From contig JAISCA010000048.1 in the NCBI GenBank assembly GCA_031265875.1, positions 173,346 to 237,345 on the forward strand: DNA of 64,000 bases, in the 5' to 3' direction. Every line of letters begins with the position of its first letter. The stretch's first letter is position 1. The notes below the pieces were generated by a model, which was not told where the DNA came from, did not search any database, and saw only the letters and a list, made by a program, of their open reading frames with translations. The translations under genes and the position numbers were made by a program. The stretch is from Propionibacteriaceae bacterium (lineage in GTDB: Bacteria; Actinomycetota; Actinomycetes; Propionibacteriales; Propionibacteriaceae). Below are positions 35,977 to 47,549 of the stretch, one piece after another.

Positions 35977-36879
35977 TCAGACTCTCAGATACCTCCGAGA
36001 TGAGACCAGCGTCGGGATCACTGATAGCACGATAGCCACAATCACGACGGCGGCGATGGTTATACCGGTCTCGGACCACGAGATCCAGCGGAAAACCTTA
36101 AGGGTGACTTGAGCGTTCCTAATGATCACCAACCAGACCCCCAGGGCCAAGGTGGCGCCCGCCAGGACCGCTCCGATTAGGGCCGCCACCAGAGATTCGA
36201 GCAGGAATGGGACCATGATGTAGAAATTGCTGGCGCCGACCAGCCGCATGATGCCGATCTCCTTGCCCCGGGTGAAAGTGGCCATCCGAATGGTGTTGGA
36301 GATCTGGAGGGCGGCGGCCAGCAGGAGCAGCACGGACAGAGCGATGGTGCCCCACTGCAGGGCGCTCAACCAGCGGAAGATGGGGTCTAGGTATTGGTGC
36401 AGGTCCTGCACGTTCTGGACTCCCGGCAGCGACCGGATCTGAGACACCAGCCCGGCGTACTCCTGGGGGTCGCGCAGCTTGACCCGGAAGGAGTCCTGCA
36501 TCTGATCGACCGTCAGGGACTCCTGGATGGGCGAGTCCTGGTAGGTGTCTTGGAATTGGGCGAAGGCGGACTCTTTGCTCTCGTACCAGCAGTCCTCGAC
36601 CTCTGGATTGGAGCGGATGGCCTGCTCGATACGGGAGCGCTGGTCGTCGGTGGTGTCTTGACCGGCTTCGCAATTCTCGCCCGGGGTGTCCTTGGTGCAG
36701 AGGAAGATCGAGATCTCGATCTTGTCGTACCACTCCCCCTTCAGCAGTTCGACCTGCTGAGCCGCCAACAGGCCCGCCCCGAAGAGGGACAAAGAGACCC
36801 ACATGGTGACGATGACGGCCAAGGTCATGCCGGTGTTGCGGCGCAAACCCGACAGCGTCTCCGACAGCGCGTGGCGCAT
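35977..36879 (-). CDS. ftsX: Cell division protein FtsX
   Basis: MRHALSETLSGLRRNTGMTLAVIVTMWVSLSLFGAGLLAAQQVELLKGEWYDKIEISIFLC; adjacent to ftsE. Confidence 0.95.
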   Translation of the reverse strand: MRHALSETLSGLRRNTGMTLAVIVTMWVSLSLFGAGLLAAQQVELLKGEWYDKIEISIFLCTKDTPGENCEAGQDTTDDQRSRIEQAIRSNPEVEDCWYESKESAFAQFQDTYQDSPIQESLTVDQMQDSFRVKLRDPQEYAGLVSQIRSLPGVQNVQDLHQYLDPIFRWLSALQWGTIALSVLLLLAAALQISNTIRMATFTRGKEIGIMRLVGASNFYIMVPFLLESLVAALIGAVLAGATLALGVWLVIIRNAQVTLKVFRWISWSETGITIAAVVIVAIVLSVIPTLVSSRRYLRV

Positions 36880-36893
36880 GATTCCCCTCTCGC

Positions 36894-37583
36894 TTAGGCC
36901 CTGGCCCCGTAGATGCCGCGCACTTGGTCGCGCACCATGTGGCCGGAGTCCAACTCGATGACGCGCTTGCGCATCTGGTCGACCATGGCCCAGTCGTGGG
37001 TGGCCATGACGACGGTCGTGTCGGCCCGGTTGATCCGGTCGAGCAGCTTCATGATGCCGACCGAGGTCTCCGGGTCGAGGTTGCCGGTCGGCTCGTCCGC
37101 CAGGATGATCTTGGGCCGGTTGACGAAGGCCCGCGCGATCGCCACCCGCTGCTGTTCACCGCCGGACAGCTCGTCCGGACGACGGTCTGATTTGTCGCCC
37201 AACCCGACCAGGTCGAGGGTCTCTGGCACCACCTTGCGGATGTGGGACTTGGGCTTGCCGATGACCTGGAGGGCGAAGGCCACGTTCTCGAACACGGTCT
37301 TGCCCGGCAGCAGGCGGAAATCCTGGCTGACCATGCCGATCTCACGCCGCAAGGCTGGAATACGACGCTCGGGCAAAGACTGTAAATTCTTGCCGGCCAC
37401 GAAGATACGTCCGGTGGTGGCTCGGAATTCCCGCAGTATCAGCTTTAGGAAAGTGGATTTCCCTGAGCCCGAACCACCGACCAAGAACACGAACTCACCC
37501 TTGGCGATCTCGACGTTGACATTGGCCAAGGCGGCCCGTTTCTGCCCCCCGTAAATACGTGAGACATCTTCAAATCTGATCAC
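36894..37583 (-). CDS. ftsE: Cell division ATP-binding protein FtsE
   Basis: [60 protein letters not shown]. Confidence 0.96.
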   Translation of the reverse strand: MIRFEDVSRIYGGQKRAALANVNVEIAKGEFVFLVGGSGSGKSTFLKLILREFRATTGRIFVAGKNLQSLPERRIPALRREIGMVSQDFRLLPGKTVFENVAFALQVIGKPKSHIRKVVPETLDLVGLGDKSDRRPDELSGGEQQRVAIARAFVNRPKIILADEPTGNLDPETSVGIMKLLDRINRADTTVVMATHDWAMVDQMRKRVIELDSGHMVRDQVRGIYGARA

Positions 37584-37751
37584 TTAACCACCTGAAGGTC
37601 GTTCGACGCAGAAAAACTGAGAAATTCTCAGTCTTCACTCAGGTTACCATGCTCCCCAAGTCCCAGTCCAGGACGATAACATCAGTTTGGGCCGAGCGGG
37701 GCCGACGCGCCGACCCCGGCCTGAGCCTGATCCCGGCTCCGGCCGGCGGTC

Positions 37752-38861
37752 TCAGCCCTGTCGCTGGCGGCGCCAGCGGATCCCAGCCTCGATGAAGCCA
37801 TCCAAGTCACCGTCGAAAACCGCCTCTGGGTTCCCCACCTCATGTTCGGTGCGCAGATCCTTGACCATTTGATAGGGGTGCAGGACGTAACTGCGCATCT
37901 GCGAGCCCCAGGAATTGCCCCCGTCGCCTTTGAGTTGGCGCATCTCGGCTTCCTTCTCCGCCCGGGCCCGCTCCAGCAGGCGCGATTGCAGCACCCGCAG
38001 GGCGGCGGCTTTGTTCTGCAATTGCGACTTCTCGTTCTGACAGCTCACCACCAGGCCGGTCGGCAAATGGGTGATACGGACGGCCGAGTCGGTCGTATTG
38101 ACGGACTGACCGCCGGGGCCGGACGAGCGGAAGACGTCGACCCGGATGTCCGACTCCGGGATGTCGATGTGGTCCGCCTCCTCCGTCACCGGCAGGACTT
38201 CGACGCCGGCGAATGAGGTCTGACGGCGGCCCTGGTTGTCGAAGGGCGAGATCCGGACCAGCCGATGGGTGCCCTGTTCGACCGACAGGGTGCCGTAAGC
38301 GAAGGGGGCTTGGACGGTGAAGGTGGCCGACTTGATGCCGGCCTCCTCGGCGTAGGAGATGTCCCAGACCTCGACCGGGTAGCGGTGCCGGTCGGCCCAG
38401 CGCAGGTACATCCGCAGCAGCATCTCGGCGAAATCGGCCGCGTCCACACCGCCGGCCTCGGAGCGGATGGTGACTAGCGCGTCACGGTCGTCGTACTCCC
38501 CTGACAACAAGGTGCGGACCTCTAAGGCCTCGATCTCCGGCCCCAGGACGTTCAAGCCGGTCTCGACCTCGGCCAGGGCCTCCGGGTCGTCCTCCTCAAC
38601 CGCCAAGTCGATCAGCACCGACAGGTCGTCCAAGCGCTGGCGCAGACCCGACACCCGGTCGACGTCGGACTGCAAGCGCGACAGCCGCGAGGTCACCTGC
38701 TGAGCGTGCTCCTGGTCGTCCCATAGATCGGGGGCCGAGGCCTCCAGCTCCAAATCGGCGATGTCGGCCCGCTTCCGGGGTAGGTCGACCACCGCCTCGA
38801 TCGACGACAGAGTGGCGTCGAGGGCGGCGATTCGGTCATTTGATTCGTCAGCGGTGGCCAC
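37752..38861 (-). CDS. prfB: Peptide chain release factor 2
   Basis: [46 protein letters not shown] start 38861 ([22 protein letters not shown]). Confidence 0.96.
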   Translation of the reverse strand: MATADESNDRIAALDATLSSIEAVVDLPRKRADIADLELEASAPDLWDDQEHAQQVTSRLSRLQSDVDRVSGLRQRLDDLSVLIDLAVEEDDPEALAEVETGLNVLGPEIEALEVRTLLSGEYDDRDALVTIRSEAGGVDAADFAEMLLRMYLRWADRHRYPVEVWDISYAEEAGIKSATFTVQAPFAYGTLSVEQGTHRLVRISPFDNQGRRQTSFAGVEVLPVTEEADHIDIPESDIRVDVFRSSGPGGQSVNTTDSAVRITHLPTGLVVSCQNEKSQLQNKAAALRVLQSRLLERARAEKEAEMRQLKGDGGNSWGSQMRSYVLHPYQMVKDLRTEHEVGNPEAVFDGDLDGFIEAGIRWRRQRQG

Positions 38862-39038
38862 GACCAGCGATCTTACCCGGACCGGACCAGAGTCCCGCGC
38901 CGGAAGTTCGCCGGGCCGAACCGGAGACGTCAGACGGCGCCGCCCGGCCAGGCCCGGGACGCGGGACGGTGGGTCCGGCCCGGCTCGGCCCGTTGGACCT
39001 TGGGCCGGCCGCCAACGCCCCCATGGCAGAATGTGCGG

Positions 39039-40121
39039 GTGCGTGTCTACAACTTCTCGGCTGGACCAGCCATGCTGCCTTTGGAAGTGCTCGAACAAGC
39101 TCAGGCGGAGCTGACCGACTGGCAGGGCTCCGGCATGAGCGTGATCGAGGTCTCCCATCGGGGCAAAGACTTCGTCGAATGCGCCCAGCGGACTGAGGCC
39201 AAACTGCGTCAGGCCATGGGCGTGCCCGATGACTATCGTGTCCTCTTCTTACAGGGCGGGGCGACGGCCCAGTTCTCGGTCGTGCCGCTCAACCTGACGG
39301 CGCCGGGACAACTGGCCTGCTACCTCAAGACTGGCGCCTGGTCGGGCAAGGCCATCGCCGCCGCCCGCCGCCAATCAGTCGAGGTCGAGGTCCTGGCCGA
39401 CCAGTCCGAGTCGTCGTACACCACCCTGCCGGCCCCCGGCTCCTTCAACCCGCCGAGCGACGCCGCCTACCTCCACTACACCCCCAACGAGACCATCGGC
39501 GGAGTCGAGTTCGACTACCTGCCCGCGACCGGCTCAGTCCCCTTGGTGGGCGATTTCAGCTCCACCATCTTGTCCCGCCCGCTCGACGTCTCCCGTTTCG
39601 GCCTGATCTACGCCGGCGCCCAGAAGAACCTGGGGCCGTCCGGGCTGTGTCTGGTGATCGTGCGCGACGATCTGCTGGGGCAGGCCCGCTCCAACACGCC
39701 GGACCTCTTCGACTACGCCGCCATGGCCAAAGCCGACTCCATGATCAACACCCCGCCGACCTTCTCGATCTATCTGCTCGGACTGGTCTTGGACTGGGTC
39801 GAGCGCCAGGGCGGCGCAGCCGGTCTGGGCCAGCTCAACCAGGCCAAGGCCGCCGCCTTGTACGACGCCATCGACGCCTCCGACTTCTACACCAATCCGG
39901 TGACGCCTCACGCCCGCTCTTGGATGAACGTCGTCTTCACCTTGGCCGACCCCGCCTTGGACGCCGTCTTCGCCTCCCAAGCCGCCGCCGCCGGCCTGAC
40001 CAACCTGAAGGGCCACCGTTCGGTCGGCGGAGTCCGGGCCAGTCTCTACAACGCCATGCCGCTGTCCGGCGTCGAGGCCCTGATCGACTTCATGGCCAAC
40101 TTCGAACGCCGCCAAGGCTAG
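39039..40121 (+). CDS. serC: Phosphoserine aminotransferase
   Basis: [25 protein letters not shown]...[14 protein letters not shown]...[18 protein letters not shown]...[15 protein letters not shown] start. Confidence 0.95.
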   Translation: MRVYNFSAGPAMLPLEVLEQAQAELTDWQGSGMSVIEVSHRGKDFVECAQRTEAKLRQAMGVPDDYRVLFLQGGATAQFSVVPLNLTAPGQLACYLKTGAWSGKAIAAARRQSVEVEVLADQSESSYTTLPAPGSFNPPSDAAYLHYTPNETIGGVEFDYLPATGSVPLVGDFSSTILSRPLDVSRFGLIYAGAQKNLGPSGLCLVIVRDDLLGQARSNTPDLFDYAAMAKADSMINTPPTFSIYLLGLVLDWVERQGGAAGLGQLNQAKAAALYDAIDASDFYTNPVTPHARSWMNVVFTLADPALDAVFASQAAAAGLTNLKGHRSVGGVRASLYNAMPLSGVEALIDFMANFERRQG

Positions 40122-40132
40122 ATGGGATCCCG

Positions 40133-41302
40133 ATGACCTTCCGTGTGCGCACGCTCAACGCCATCTCTAAGACCGGGCTGACCCGGCTGCCGGCCGACTT
40201 GTACGAGGTCGGCCCGGATCTGTCCTCCCCCCAGGCCCTGCTCCTGCGCTCGGCCGATCTGCACGGGGCCGACATACCTAGCTCCGTCTTGGCGGTGGCT
40301 CGGGCCGGAGCTGGCACGAACAACATCCCCATCCCCGATTACTCGGCCCTCGGCGTCCCGGTCTTCAACACTCCGGGGGCCAACGCCAACGCGGTCAAGG
40401 AACTGACCATCGCGGCCATCTTCCTGGCCGCCCGCAACATCATCGACGCGGCCGCCTTCGCCCACCGCTTGGAGGGCGACGCCGCCGCCATGAGCCAAGC
40501 GGTCGAAGCGGGCAAGAAGCGCTATGTCGGCTTCGAGCTGCCGGGCCGCACCCTGGGCGTCATCGGCCTGGGCGCCATCGGCGTGGAGGTGGCCAACGCG
40601 GCCTCCGCCCTGGGCATGCATGTGTTGGGGTACGACCCGGCCGTGACGGTCGACAACGCTTGGAAGCTGTCCAGCTTCGTCGAACGCGTGACCGATCTGG
40701 GCCAGCTCTTGCACCGATCTGAGATCGTCACCTTGCATGTGCCCTTGATCGCGGCCACCCGCGATTTGATCGGGCCCGACCAATTGGCCTCGATGCGCTC
40801 CTCGGCCGTCTTGGTCAACTTCGCCCGGGGACCCATCGTGGACGAGGCCGCCGTGGTGGCAGCGCTGGAGTCCAAGCGTCTGCGCGGTTACGTCTGCGAC
40901 TTCCCCAGTCCGGCCCTGAACAAGCGGCCCGGCGCCGTCACTCTGCCCCATCTGGGCGCCTCCACCAATGAGGCCGAGGAGAACTGCGCCGTCATGGCGG
41001 TCGAACAGTTGCGGGCCTATCTGGAGCACGGCGTCATCCGTAACTCGGTCAACTTCCCGGAGGCCGACCTGCCGCGCCGCGAGGGCACCCGCCGGCTGGC
41101 CATCGCCAACTCCAACGTGCCCAACATGGTCGGTCAAATGACCGCTCTATTGGCCGAGGCTGGGATCAACATCGCCGATCTGCTGAACCGCTCCAAAGGC
41201 GAGTCGGCCTACACCTTGATCGACGTCGACGCCCCGGTGCCGACCGACTTGCTGAAGCGGATCAAAAGCATCGCGGGAGTCCTCCGGGCCCGCCTGATCT
41301 AA
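40133..41302 (+). CDS. serA: D-3-phosphoglycerate dehydrogenase
   Basis: VARAGAGTNNIPIPDYSALGVPVFNTPGANANAVKELTI; ACT-like C-terminus; follows serC. Confidence 0.93.
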   Translation: MTFRVRTLNAISKTGLTRLPADLYEVGPDLSSPQALLLRSADLHGADIPSSVLAVARAGAGTNNIPIPDYSALGVPVFNTPGANANAVKELTIAAIFLAARNIIDAAAFAHRLEGDAAAMSQAVEAGKKRYVGFELPGRTLGVIGLGAIGVEVANAASALGMHVLGYDPAVTVDNAWKLSSFVERVTDLGQLLHRSEIVTLHVPLIAATRDLIGPDQLASMRSSAVLVNFARGPIVDEAAVVAALESKRLRGYVCDFPSPALNKRPGAVTLPHLGASTNEAEENCAVMAVEQLRAYLEHGVIRNSVNFPEADLPRREGTRRLAIANSNVPNMVGQMTALLAEAGINIADLLNRSKGESAYTLIDVDAPVPTDLLKRIKSIAGVLRARLI

Positions 41303-41343
41303 GTCCTGGCAGACCCTGAGCTCGAACCAGTCGGGCCACCGGC

Positions 41344-42141
41344 TCAGACCGGGGCCACCTGGATGACACGGGGACAGAGCTGGCGCAGCCCAGTCAGAGT
41401 CTCCTCCGGCAGATCGGCGTCGACTATGACGACGTCGAAGACGCTGACGGGGGCGATCTCGTGCAGAGCGGTGCGGGTGAACTTGGTCGAGTCGGCGTAG
41501 AGCACCTTGAAGCCGGAGCACTCGATCATGGCCCGTTTGACGTCGGCGGCGTTCTCGGTCGGATGGAACATGCTGCCGTTGACGATGGCGGTGGCGGACA
41601 TGAAGACGGCGTCGGCCCGCATCGAACGGATGGTCCTGAGAGCGGTCGAGCCCATGAAGGCGTCGGCCCAGACGATGTACTCGCCGCCGGTCATGAGCAG
41701 ACGGATCTGCGTCTCTCCGACCAATTCTTTGAAGACCGGCAGATAGTGCGTGACGACAGTCAAGGGGGACTTGCTAGGCAGCATCTGAGCTAAGGGCAGA
41801 CCGGTCGAGGAGTCGTCCAAGAACAGGGCCGAGCCCGGCTCGACCAGCTCCAGGGCGGCCTCGGCCAGTTTCTTCTTGACCGCCATGGCCTGGGTGCGCC
41901 GGTAACGCGAGGAGGCCTCGTGCACATTCGATCCGGCGGCCGTGATCTGGCCCCGGGCCAGGTGGAGCAGACCCGCCTTCTCCAGCTCGGACACGTCGCG
42001 GTAGATCGTCATGGTCGACACGCCCATGGCGGCCGCGACCTCGTCCACCGTCTGACTGCCCGCCTCCGTCACGACCCGGCAGATCTCCTCTTGACGCGCC
42101 CGTTGCCCGGCGGCGCTGCCGCGACCTCGTCTGATAGCCAT
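41344..42141 (-). CDS. DeoR-family transcriptional regulator
   Basis: RARQEEICRVVTEAGSQTVDEVAAAMGVSTMTIYRDVSELEKAGLLHLARGQI. Confidence 0.9.
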   Translation of the reverse strand: MAIRRGRGSAAGQRARQEEICRVVTEAGSQTVDEVAAAMGVSTMTIYRDVSELEKAGLLHLARGQITAAGSNVHEASSRYRRTQAMAVKKKLAEAALELVEPGSALFLDDSSTGLPLAQMLPSKSPLTVVTHYLPVFKELVGETQIRLLMTGGEYIVWADAFMGSTALRTIRSMRADAVFMSATAIVNGSMFHPTENAADVKRAMIECSGFKVLYADSTKFTRTALHEIAPVSVFDVVIVDADLPEETLTGLRQLCPRVIQVAPV

Positions 42142-42328
42142 GAGAACCCCCTCGTTTCGCCCCATCCTGCCAGACCAGTCGCAGGAGTCCGTTCGAGGCT
42201 CGTCAAAAAACGGCCATCTCAACTTAGATAACGTTACTGATGTGATGTTAAGCCATTTTTATGTTAGGCTCATCGCTATCGCGAGCCGCGCCGACCGCGC
42301 GGCTGATATTGCAAAGGAGCTCGCGGGC

Positions 42329-43396
42329 ATGCCTAGCAGCCATCTGAAACCACTGATCGTGACCGTTCTGGGGGCCGGAGCCATGGGCGCGGCCATCACC
42401 ACTCCCCTGATCGACGCCGGACATCGGGTCCGGCTTTGGGGCACCCATCTGGACGACCACCTGATCGACGCCGTCCAAGCCGGCCAGCCCCACCCCCGGA
42501 CCGGGGCCCTCCTGCCCGAGTCAGTCCAGGCCTTCCGTCCCGGCGACTTGGCCGCCGCCTTGGACGGGGCCCAAGTCGTCGTCCTAGCCGTCTCCTCGGT
42601 CGGCGTCTGGGACGTCGCCCGCCTGGCCGCGCCCCACCTGGGCCAAGCCCAAGGCATCTTGCTGACGTCGAAGGGGTTCGCCGCCGACGAGCGGGGCTCG
42701 ATCCAACTGCTGCCCCAGACCGTCAGCCGAGCGCTGGCCCAAGCCGGCGCGGCCGACCTGCCCGTGGTCGCCATCGGCGGCCCTTGCAAGGCCAACGAGG
42801 TGGCGGTCCGCCAGCCCACGGCCCCCATCTTCGCCTCGGTCGAGGGAGCCGCGGACTGGGCCGCCTGGGCCACCACCGCGAACTATCGGGTGGCCCACAG
42901 CGCCGACCGTGACGGCGTCGAGATCTGCGCCGCCCTCAAGAACGTCTACGCCATCGCCCTGGGCCTGGCCGACGGCCTGAGCGAAGCCGGCCCGCAACCG
43001 TGTCACGACCTCAAGTCGGCCATCTTCGCCCAGAGCCTGGACGAGCTCCGCCAATTGCTCCAAGCCGCCGATTGCGACCCTTGGACCGTTCTCGGCCTGG
43101 CCGGGGCCGGCGACCTGGAGGTGACCGGACTGTCCGGCCGTAACAAGGTGTTCGGCTGCCGCCTCGGCCAAGGCCAGTCGGCCGATCAGGCCCTGAGCCA
43201 GATGACCGCCTTGGAGCAGACGGTCGAGGGCGTCCCGGCCGTCCGCTTGGCCCTGACCTGGCTCAACCAACGCCACCCGGAGTTGATCGGCCGCTTGCCT
43301 CTGTTGGAGGCCATCTTCGCCGTCGTCTGGGAAGGCGCCCCGATCGAGCTGATCGTCGCCGCCGCCTTGCCCACCCCTAACTCCCTGACCGCCTGA
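42329..43396 (+). CDS. NAD(P)-dependent glycerol-3-phosphate dehydrogenase-family protein (GpsA-like)
   Basis: VTVLGAGAMGAAITTPLIDAGHRVRLWGTHLDD...GPCKANEVAVRQPT...GVEICAALKNVYAIALGLADG; AAGGAG upstream of ATG. Confidence 0.85.
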   Translation: MPSSHLKPLIVTVLGAGAMGAAITTPLIDAGHRVRLWGTHLDDHLIDAVQAGQPHPRTGALLPESVQAFRPGDLAAALDGAQVVVLAVSSVGVWDVARLAAPHLGQAQGILLTSKGFAADERGSIQLLPQTVSRALAQAGAADLPVVAIGGPCKANEVAVRQPTAPIFASVEGAADWAAWATTANYRVAHSADRDGVEICAALKNVYAIALGLADGLSEAGPQPCHDLKSAIFAQSLDELRQLLQAADCDPWTVLGLAGAGDLEVTGLSGRNKVFGCRLGQGQSADQALSQMTALEQTVEGVPAVRLALTWLNQRHPELIGRLPLLEAIFAVVWEGAPIELIVAAALPTPNSLTA

Positions 43397-43405
43397 GGAG
43401 GAATC

Positions 43406-44926
43406 ATGGAATCACCCGTCATCCTGGCCCTGGACTCGTCGACCACTTCGACCAAGGCCATCGCTTTCGACACCTTCGGCCACGCCGTGGTCGAGGCCCG
43501 TCGCGACTACCCTCGCTCCACGCCTCAGCCCGGTTGGCAGGAGCAGGACGCGACCGATTGGTGGCAGGCCGCCAGCCAATCGATCCAAGAGGTGACGGCC
43601 GCCCTGGCCGCTCAGGGCCGGCCGATCCTGGCCCTGGCCATCACCCATCAGCGTGAGACCTTCGTCCTGCTGGACGAACAGGACCAGCCGATCCGCCCGG
43701 CCGTGCTCTGGCTCGACACCCGGGCCAGCCAGCAGATCGAGCGCGTCGGCTCCGACTTCATCCACGCCCTGTCCGGCAAGCCGCCTTCCACCACGCCCAG
43801 TTTCTACAAACTGATCTGGCTGGCCGAGCACGAGCCGGACAAACTCAAGGCGGCCCGCCGCGTGGTCGAGGTCCACGCCTACCTGGTCCACCGCCTGACC
43901 GGCCTCTGGCGCACCAGCTGGGCCACGGCCGATCCCATGGCCCTGCTCGACATGCGCGATTTCTCGTACGCCGACGCCCTCCTGGCCTCGGCCGGGCTGA
44001 AACGTCAGCAGGTGGTCGACCTAGTGCCGCCCGGCGCAGTCATCGGCCCGGTCAGCGACGCCACGGCCGACCAACTCGGTCTGCCCCGGGGTCTGCCGGT
44101 GGTGGCCGGGGCGGGTGACGGGCAATCGGCCGGCCTGGGCGCCAATGTGACCGGGGCCGACCGGGCCTACCTCAGCCTGGGCACCTCGATGACGATGGGC
44201 GTGCACTCCGACGACTATCTCTACTCACGCGCCTTCCGCACCCTGTCCAGCCCCATCGCCGGCGGCTACACCCTGGAGGCCCTGCTCTCCTCCGGGGCCT
44301 TGTGCATCGCTTGGTTCCGTGACCGCCTGTCCGGCCTGGATCCGGTCGACGGCCCGATCGAACCCCGCTTGGAGGCCCTGGCCGCCCAGGTGCCGGCCGG
44401 AGCCCGGGGCATCCGTTTCCTGCCCTATCTGACCAGCGCCGAGACACCCTTCTGGGACGCCGACGCCCGGGGCGTCTTCGCCGGGGTGTCCGACAGCCAT
44501 GGCGTGCCGGAGCTGTACCGGGCCGTCTTGGAGGGGCTGGCTCTGGAGGAACGTCTGACTCTGAAGCGGATGGAGAAGGCCACCGGCGTCAAAGTCGCCC
44601 GCTTGTCGGTCATGGGCGGGGCCTCGCGCTCCAATCTGTTCACCCAGATCATCGCCGACGCCCTGCAACGCCCGGTCGACATCTGCGCTGAGACCGAGAC
44701 GACCTGTCTGGGGGCGGCCATCCTGGGGGCGGCCGCCGTCGGCGCCGAGGGTGAGCACGACGTCCGCGCCACGGCCGCCCGGATGAGCCATGTGGCCCGC
44801 ACGGTCTATCCCGACCCGGCCACCAAGGCCACTTACAAGCTGGCCGCCCGAGCCCATCAGCAGCTCTATCCGGCTCTCAAGGCCACCTTCCCCTTGTTGG
44901 CCGAACTGGGGCGGGGCGAGGCCTGA
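43406..44926 (+). CDS. FGGY-family carbohydrate kinase
   Basis: ILALDSSTTSTKAIAFDTFGHAV...PGWQEQDATDWWQA...MGGASRSNLFTQIIADALQRPVDI. Confidence 0.92.
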   Translation: MESPVILALDSSTTSTKAIAFDTFGHAVVEARRDYPRSTPQPGWQEQDATDWWQAASQSIQEVTAALAAQGRPILALAITHQRETFVLLDEQDQPIRPAVLWLDTRASQQIERVGSDFIHALSGKPPSTTPSFYKLIWLAEHEPDKLKAARRVVEVHAYLVHRLTGLWRTSWATADPMALLDMRDFSYADALLASAGLKRQQVVDLVPPGAVIGPVSDATADQLGLPRGLPVVAGAGDGQSAGLGANVTGADRAYLSLGTSMTMGVHSDDYLYSRAFRTLSSPIAGGYTLEALLSSGALCIAWFRDRLSGLDPVDGPIEPRLEALAAQVPAGARGIRFLPYLTSAETPFWDADARGVFAGVSDSHGVPELYRAVLEGLALEERLTLKRMEKATGVKVARLSVMGGASRSNLFTQIIADALQRPVDICAETETTCLGAAILGAAAVGAEGEHDVRATAARMSHVARTVYPDPATKATYKLAARAHQQLYPALKATFPLLAELGRGEA

Positions 44927-44940
44927 TCGATCAGCCTGAG

Positions 44941-44975
44941 CGAGGGCCTGGCTCCGTCACGGGGCCAGGCCCTCG
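44941..44975 (+). terminator. Hairpin terminator after the FGGY kinase
   Basis: CGAGGGCCTGGC-tccgtcacggg-GCCAGGCCCTCG. Confidence 0.7.
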
Positions 44976-44990
44976 CCTAAACTGTCGGCT

Positions 44991-46415
44991 GTGAGCGCCA
45001 GCGTCTTCCAAGTCTTCACAGTCGGCGTCGGTCCGTCCAGTTCGCACACCGTCGGGCCGATGCGAGCGGCCAACCGCTTGGTCGACGAGCTGGCCCAAGC
45101 CCCACTGGAGTCTCCTCCCTCGCTCCCGAACGCCGCCATCCCCCTCGACCAAGTCGTCCGGCTGACCATCGAGTTGTTCGGCTCCTTGGGCGCGACTGGG
45201 CGCGGCCACGGCTCCGACCGGGCCGTCCTGGCCGGTCTGAGCGGGGCCAATCCCGAGACGGTCGACCCCGACAGCATCGATCCGCTGGTGGTCGACCTCC
45301 GGACCAGCGGCCGCCTCCGTCTCTGCGGCGGCCAGCCGCCCCGTCAACGGCTGCTGGATGGTTTCGACCTGGACCGTGACCTCATCTTCCGGCCCGACCA
45401 GCGCTTGGCTTACCACCCCAACGCTCTGCGCTTCCACATCGAGTCGGACAGCCGCCGCATCCACCGGACCTATTACTCGGTCGGCGGCGGCCTGGTCGTG
45501 GCCGACGACGGCTCGGGCCGGCCCGAGGCGCCAGCGGTCGCAGTGGTCGACCTGCCCCACAGCTTCAGCAGCGGGGCTGAATTACTGGCCCGCTGCGCCG
45601 ACTCCGGCCTCGACATCGCCGAACTGGCGCTGCGCAACGAGATGGCCCGAGGCCGTAGCCGTCAACAGGTCAAGGACGGTCTGCTCGATCTCTGGGCGGT
45701 CATGTGCGAGTGCATCGCCATCGGCTGTCACACCGAAGGCGTCTTGCCGGGCGGCCTGGGGGTGCGCCGTCGGGCCCCCCGGATGGCCCGCCAACTCAAA
45801 CATCATCAAGGCCAAGACGCCCTGTCCGGTCTGGACTGGGTCAGTCTGTGGGCGCTGGCCGTCAACGAGCAGAACGCGGCCGGCGGCCGGGTGGTGACGG
45901 CGCCGACCAATGGATCGGCTGGCATCGTGCCAGCCGTCTTGCGTTACGCCACCCGTTTCCTGCCCGGGGCCGACGACGACACCGTGGTCGACTTCCTACT
46001 GGCGGCCGGCGCGATCGGGGCGGTCTACCAGGCCACGGCTTCGATCTCCGGGGCCGAGGTCGGCTGTCAAGGCGAGATCGGCGTGGCCAGCTCGATGGCC
46101 GCCGCCGGCCTCTGCCAGGTCCTGGGCGGTTCCCCGGCCCAGGTCGCCAACGCGGCCGAGATCGGTCTCGAACACCACCTCGGTCTGACTTGCGACCCAG
46201 TGGCCGGCTTGGTCCAGGTGCCCTGCATCGAGCGCAACGCCGTCGGGGCCAGCACCGCCATCACGGCCGCCCGGCTGGCCCTAGCCGGCGACGGCCACCA
46301 TTTGGTGTCGCTGGACCAGGTCATCGCCACCATGATGGCGACCGGGGCCGATATGAGCACCAAGTACAAGGAGACCAGCCGAGGTGGCTTGGCCTTGTCC
46401 ATCGTGGCTTGTTGA
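44991..46415 (+). CDS. sdaA: L-serine ammonia-lyase (single-chain, Fe-S type)
   Basis: [31 protein letters not shown]...[20 protein letters not shown]...[27 protein letters not shown]. Confidence 0.96.
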   Translation: MSASVFQVFTVGVGPSSSHTVGPMRAANRLVDELAQAPLESPPSLPNAAIPLDQVVRLTIELFGSLGATGRGHGSDRAVLAGLSGANPETVDPDSIDPLVVDLRTSGRLRLCGGQPPRQRLLDGFDLDRDLIFRPDQRLAYHPNALRFHIESDSRRIHRTYYSVGGGLVVADDGSGRPEAPAVAVVDLPHSFSSGAELLARCADSGLDIAELALRNEMARGRSRQQVKDGLLDLWAVMCECIAIGCHTEGVLPGGLGVRRRAPRMARQLKHHQGQDALSGLDWVSLWALAVNEQNAAGGRVVTAPTNGSAGIVPAVLRYATRFLPGADDDTVVDFLLAAGAIGAVYQATASISGAEVGCQGEIGVASSMAAAGLCQVLGGSPAQVANAAEIGLEHHLGLTCDPVAGLVQVPCIERNAVGASTAITAARLALAGDGHHLVSLDQVIATMMATGADMSTKYKETSRGGLALSIVAC

Positions 46416-46496
46416 GCCGGCCGGGCCGGCAGAACTAGCCGACCGCACCCGTCTAGAAAGAGCCCTCAATCGATGGGACAGCCCTGAGCCGTTGGC

Positions 46497-47549
46497 TCAC
46501 GCCTGAGGCGGCTGCTGGGACCAAGGCTGAGCCGGAGCCGAGGGCGACTGGGGCGGTTGGGACCAAGGCTGAGCCGGTTCCGGAGGCTGGGCCCAAGACT
46601 GGGACGGCTGCGGCGCCTGGGCCCAAGGCTGCGGTTGGCTGGGTGGGGCCGCGGCTGGCCCGGCCTGGCCCGGCCTCCCGAAAGCGGTCTGGTTCGGCGC
46701 GGGAGCGGTCGGGCCGGTGGGAGCTGGAGCCGTCGGGCCGGCCGGGACGGCCTCAGCCGGTCGACCGGCTGAGGGAGCTGTCTTAGACGAACGCCAGATC
46801 AGGAAAGTGACCACGAGCGCCACCGTGGCGAAGAACCAGGTCGCCCAATAACCGAAGCCCAGACTGACCGACATCAGAGAGGTGATGGTGTTATCGCCGA
46901 TGATGCCGAACATGGAGACGAAGATCAGCAACCAGGCCAGCCCCAACCCAACCAGGCCGATCAAATTGAGCTGAGCCACTAGCTTCTGGTTCAAGGCGGC
47001 GATCCGATCACCGGCGACTTGAGCCGAGACGGCCACGCCACAGAACAGAGTCAGCAGAACCCCCAGCCAGCCGCTGGCTGGCCCGGACCAGGCGGAATAA
47101 CTGAGCGACGAGCCGAAACCGAACACGTCGATCTTGACGATCCCATAGGGCAAGAAAGACGCCAGCAGGGTCAGCAGGCCGGCTCCCGCCGGCAGCAAGC
47201 GGATCAACCCATGATTGGGACCAGGCTGACCGACCTTGTCCGTGGCTTGGTCCAACGCCTTTTTCAGGCCCTGGCCGGGGCTGGGCCGAGCCGGGGCTGG
47301 GGTTGGAGTGGGCTGAGCCGGACCGTTGGCCGGCCAGGCCCCCGTCGGTTGGGCCGGACCTGGGTACCCCTCAGCTGGCGGTTGGGCCGGACCAGGGTAA
47401 GACCCATTGGGACCGCCTGGCCCCCAGCCCGCGCCGCCGGATTGATCAGGGACTCCCTGAGGCGGCTGACCCCAAGGCTGGGAGGGTGGACCGCCGGCCG
47501 GCTGTCCGAACGACTCGGCCGGCCCTGGATATTGCGGTGGGACTGACAT
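46497..47549 (-). CDS. Pro/Gln/Gly-rich membrane protein of unknown function
   Basis: N- and C-terminal PAQPWSQPPQ-type low-complexity regions around a multi-TM core. Confidence 0.65.
   Translation of the reverse strand: MSVPPQYPGPAESFGQPAGGPPSQPWGQPPQGVPDQSGGAGWGPGGPNGSYPGPAQPPAEGYPGPAQPTGAWPANGPAQPTPTPAPARPSPGQGLKKALDQATDKVGQPGPNHGLIRLLPAGAGLLTLLASFLPYGIVKIDVFGFGSSLSYSAWSGPASGWLGVLLTLFCGVAVSAQVAGDRIAALNQKLVAQLNLIGLVGLGLAWLLIFVSMFGIIGDNTITSLMSVSLGFGYWATWFFATVALVVTFLIWRSSKTAPSAGRPAEAVPAGPTAPAPTGPTAPAPNQTAFGRPGQAGPAAAPPSQPQPWAQAPQPSQSWAQPPEPAQPWSQPPQSPSAPAQPWSQQPPQA

Noticed and set aside
37752-38861. Programmed +1 frameshift in prfB
   Set aside because: The RF2 frame is open from the GTG start through the whole gene; no in-frame early stop was found.
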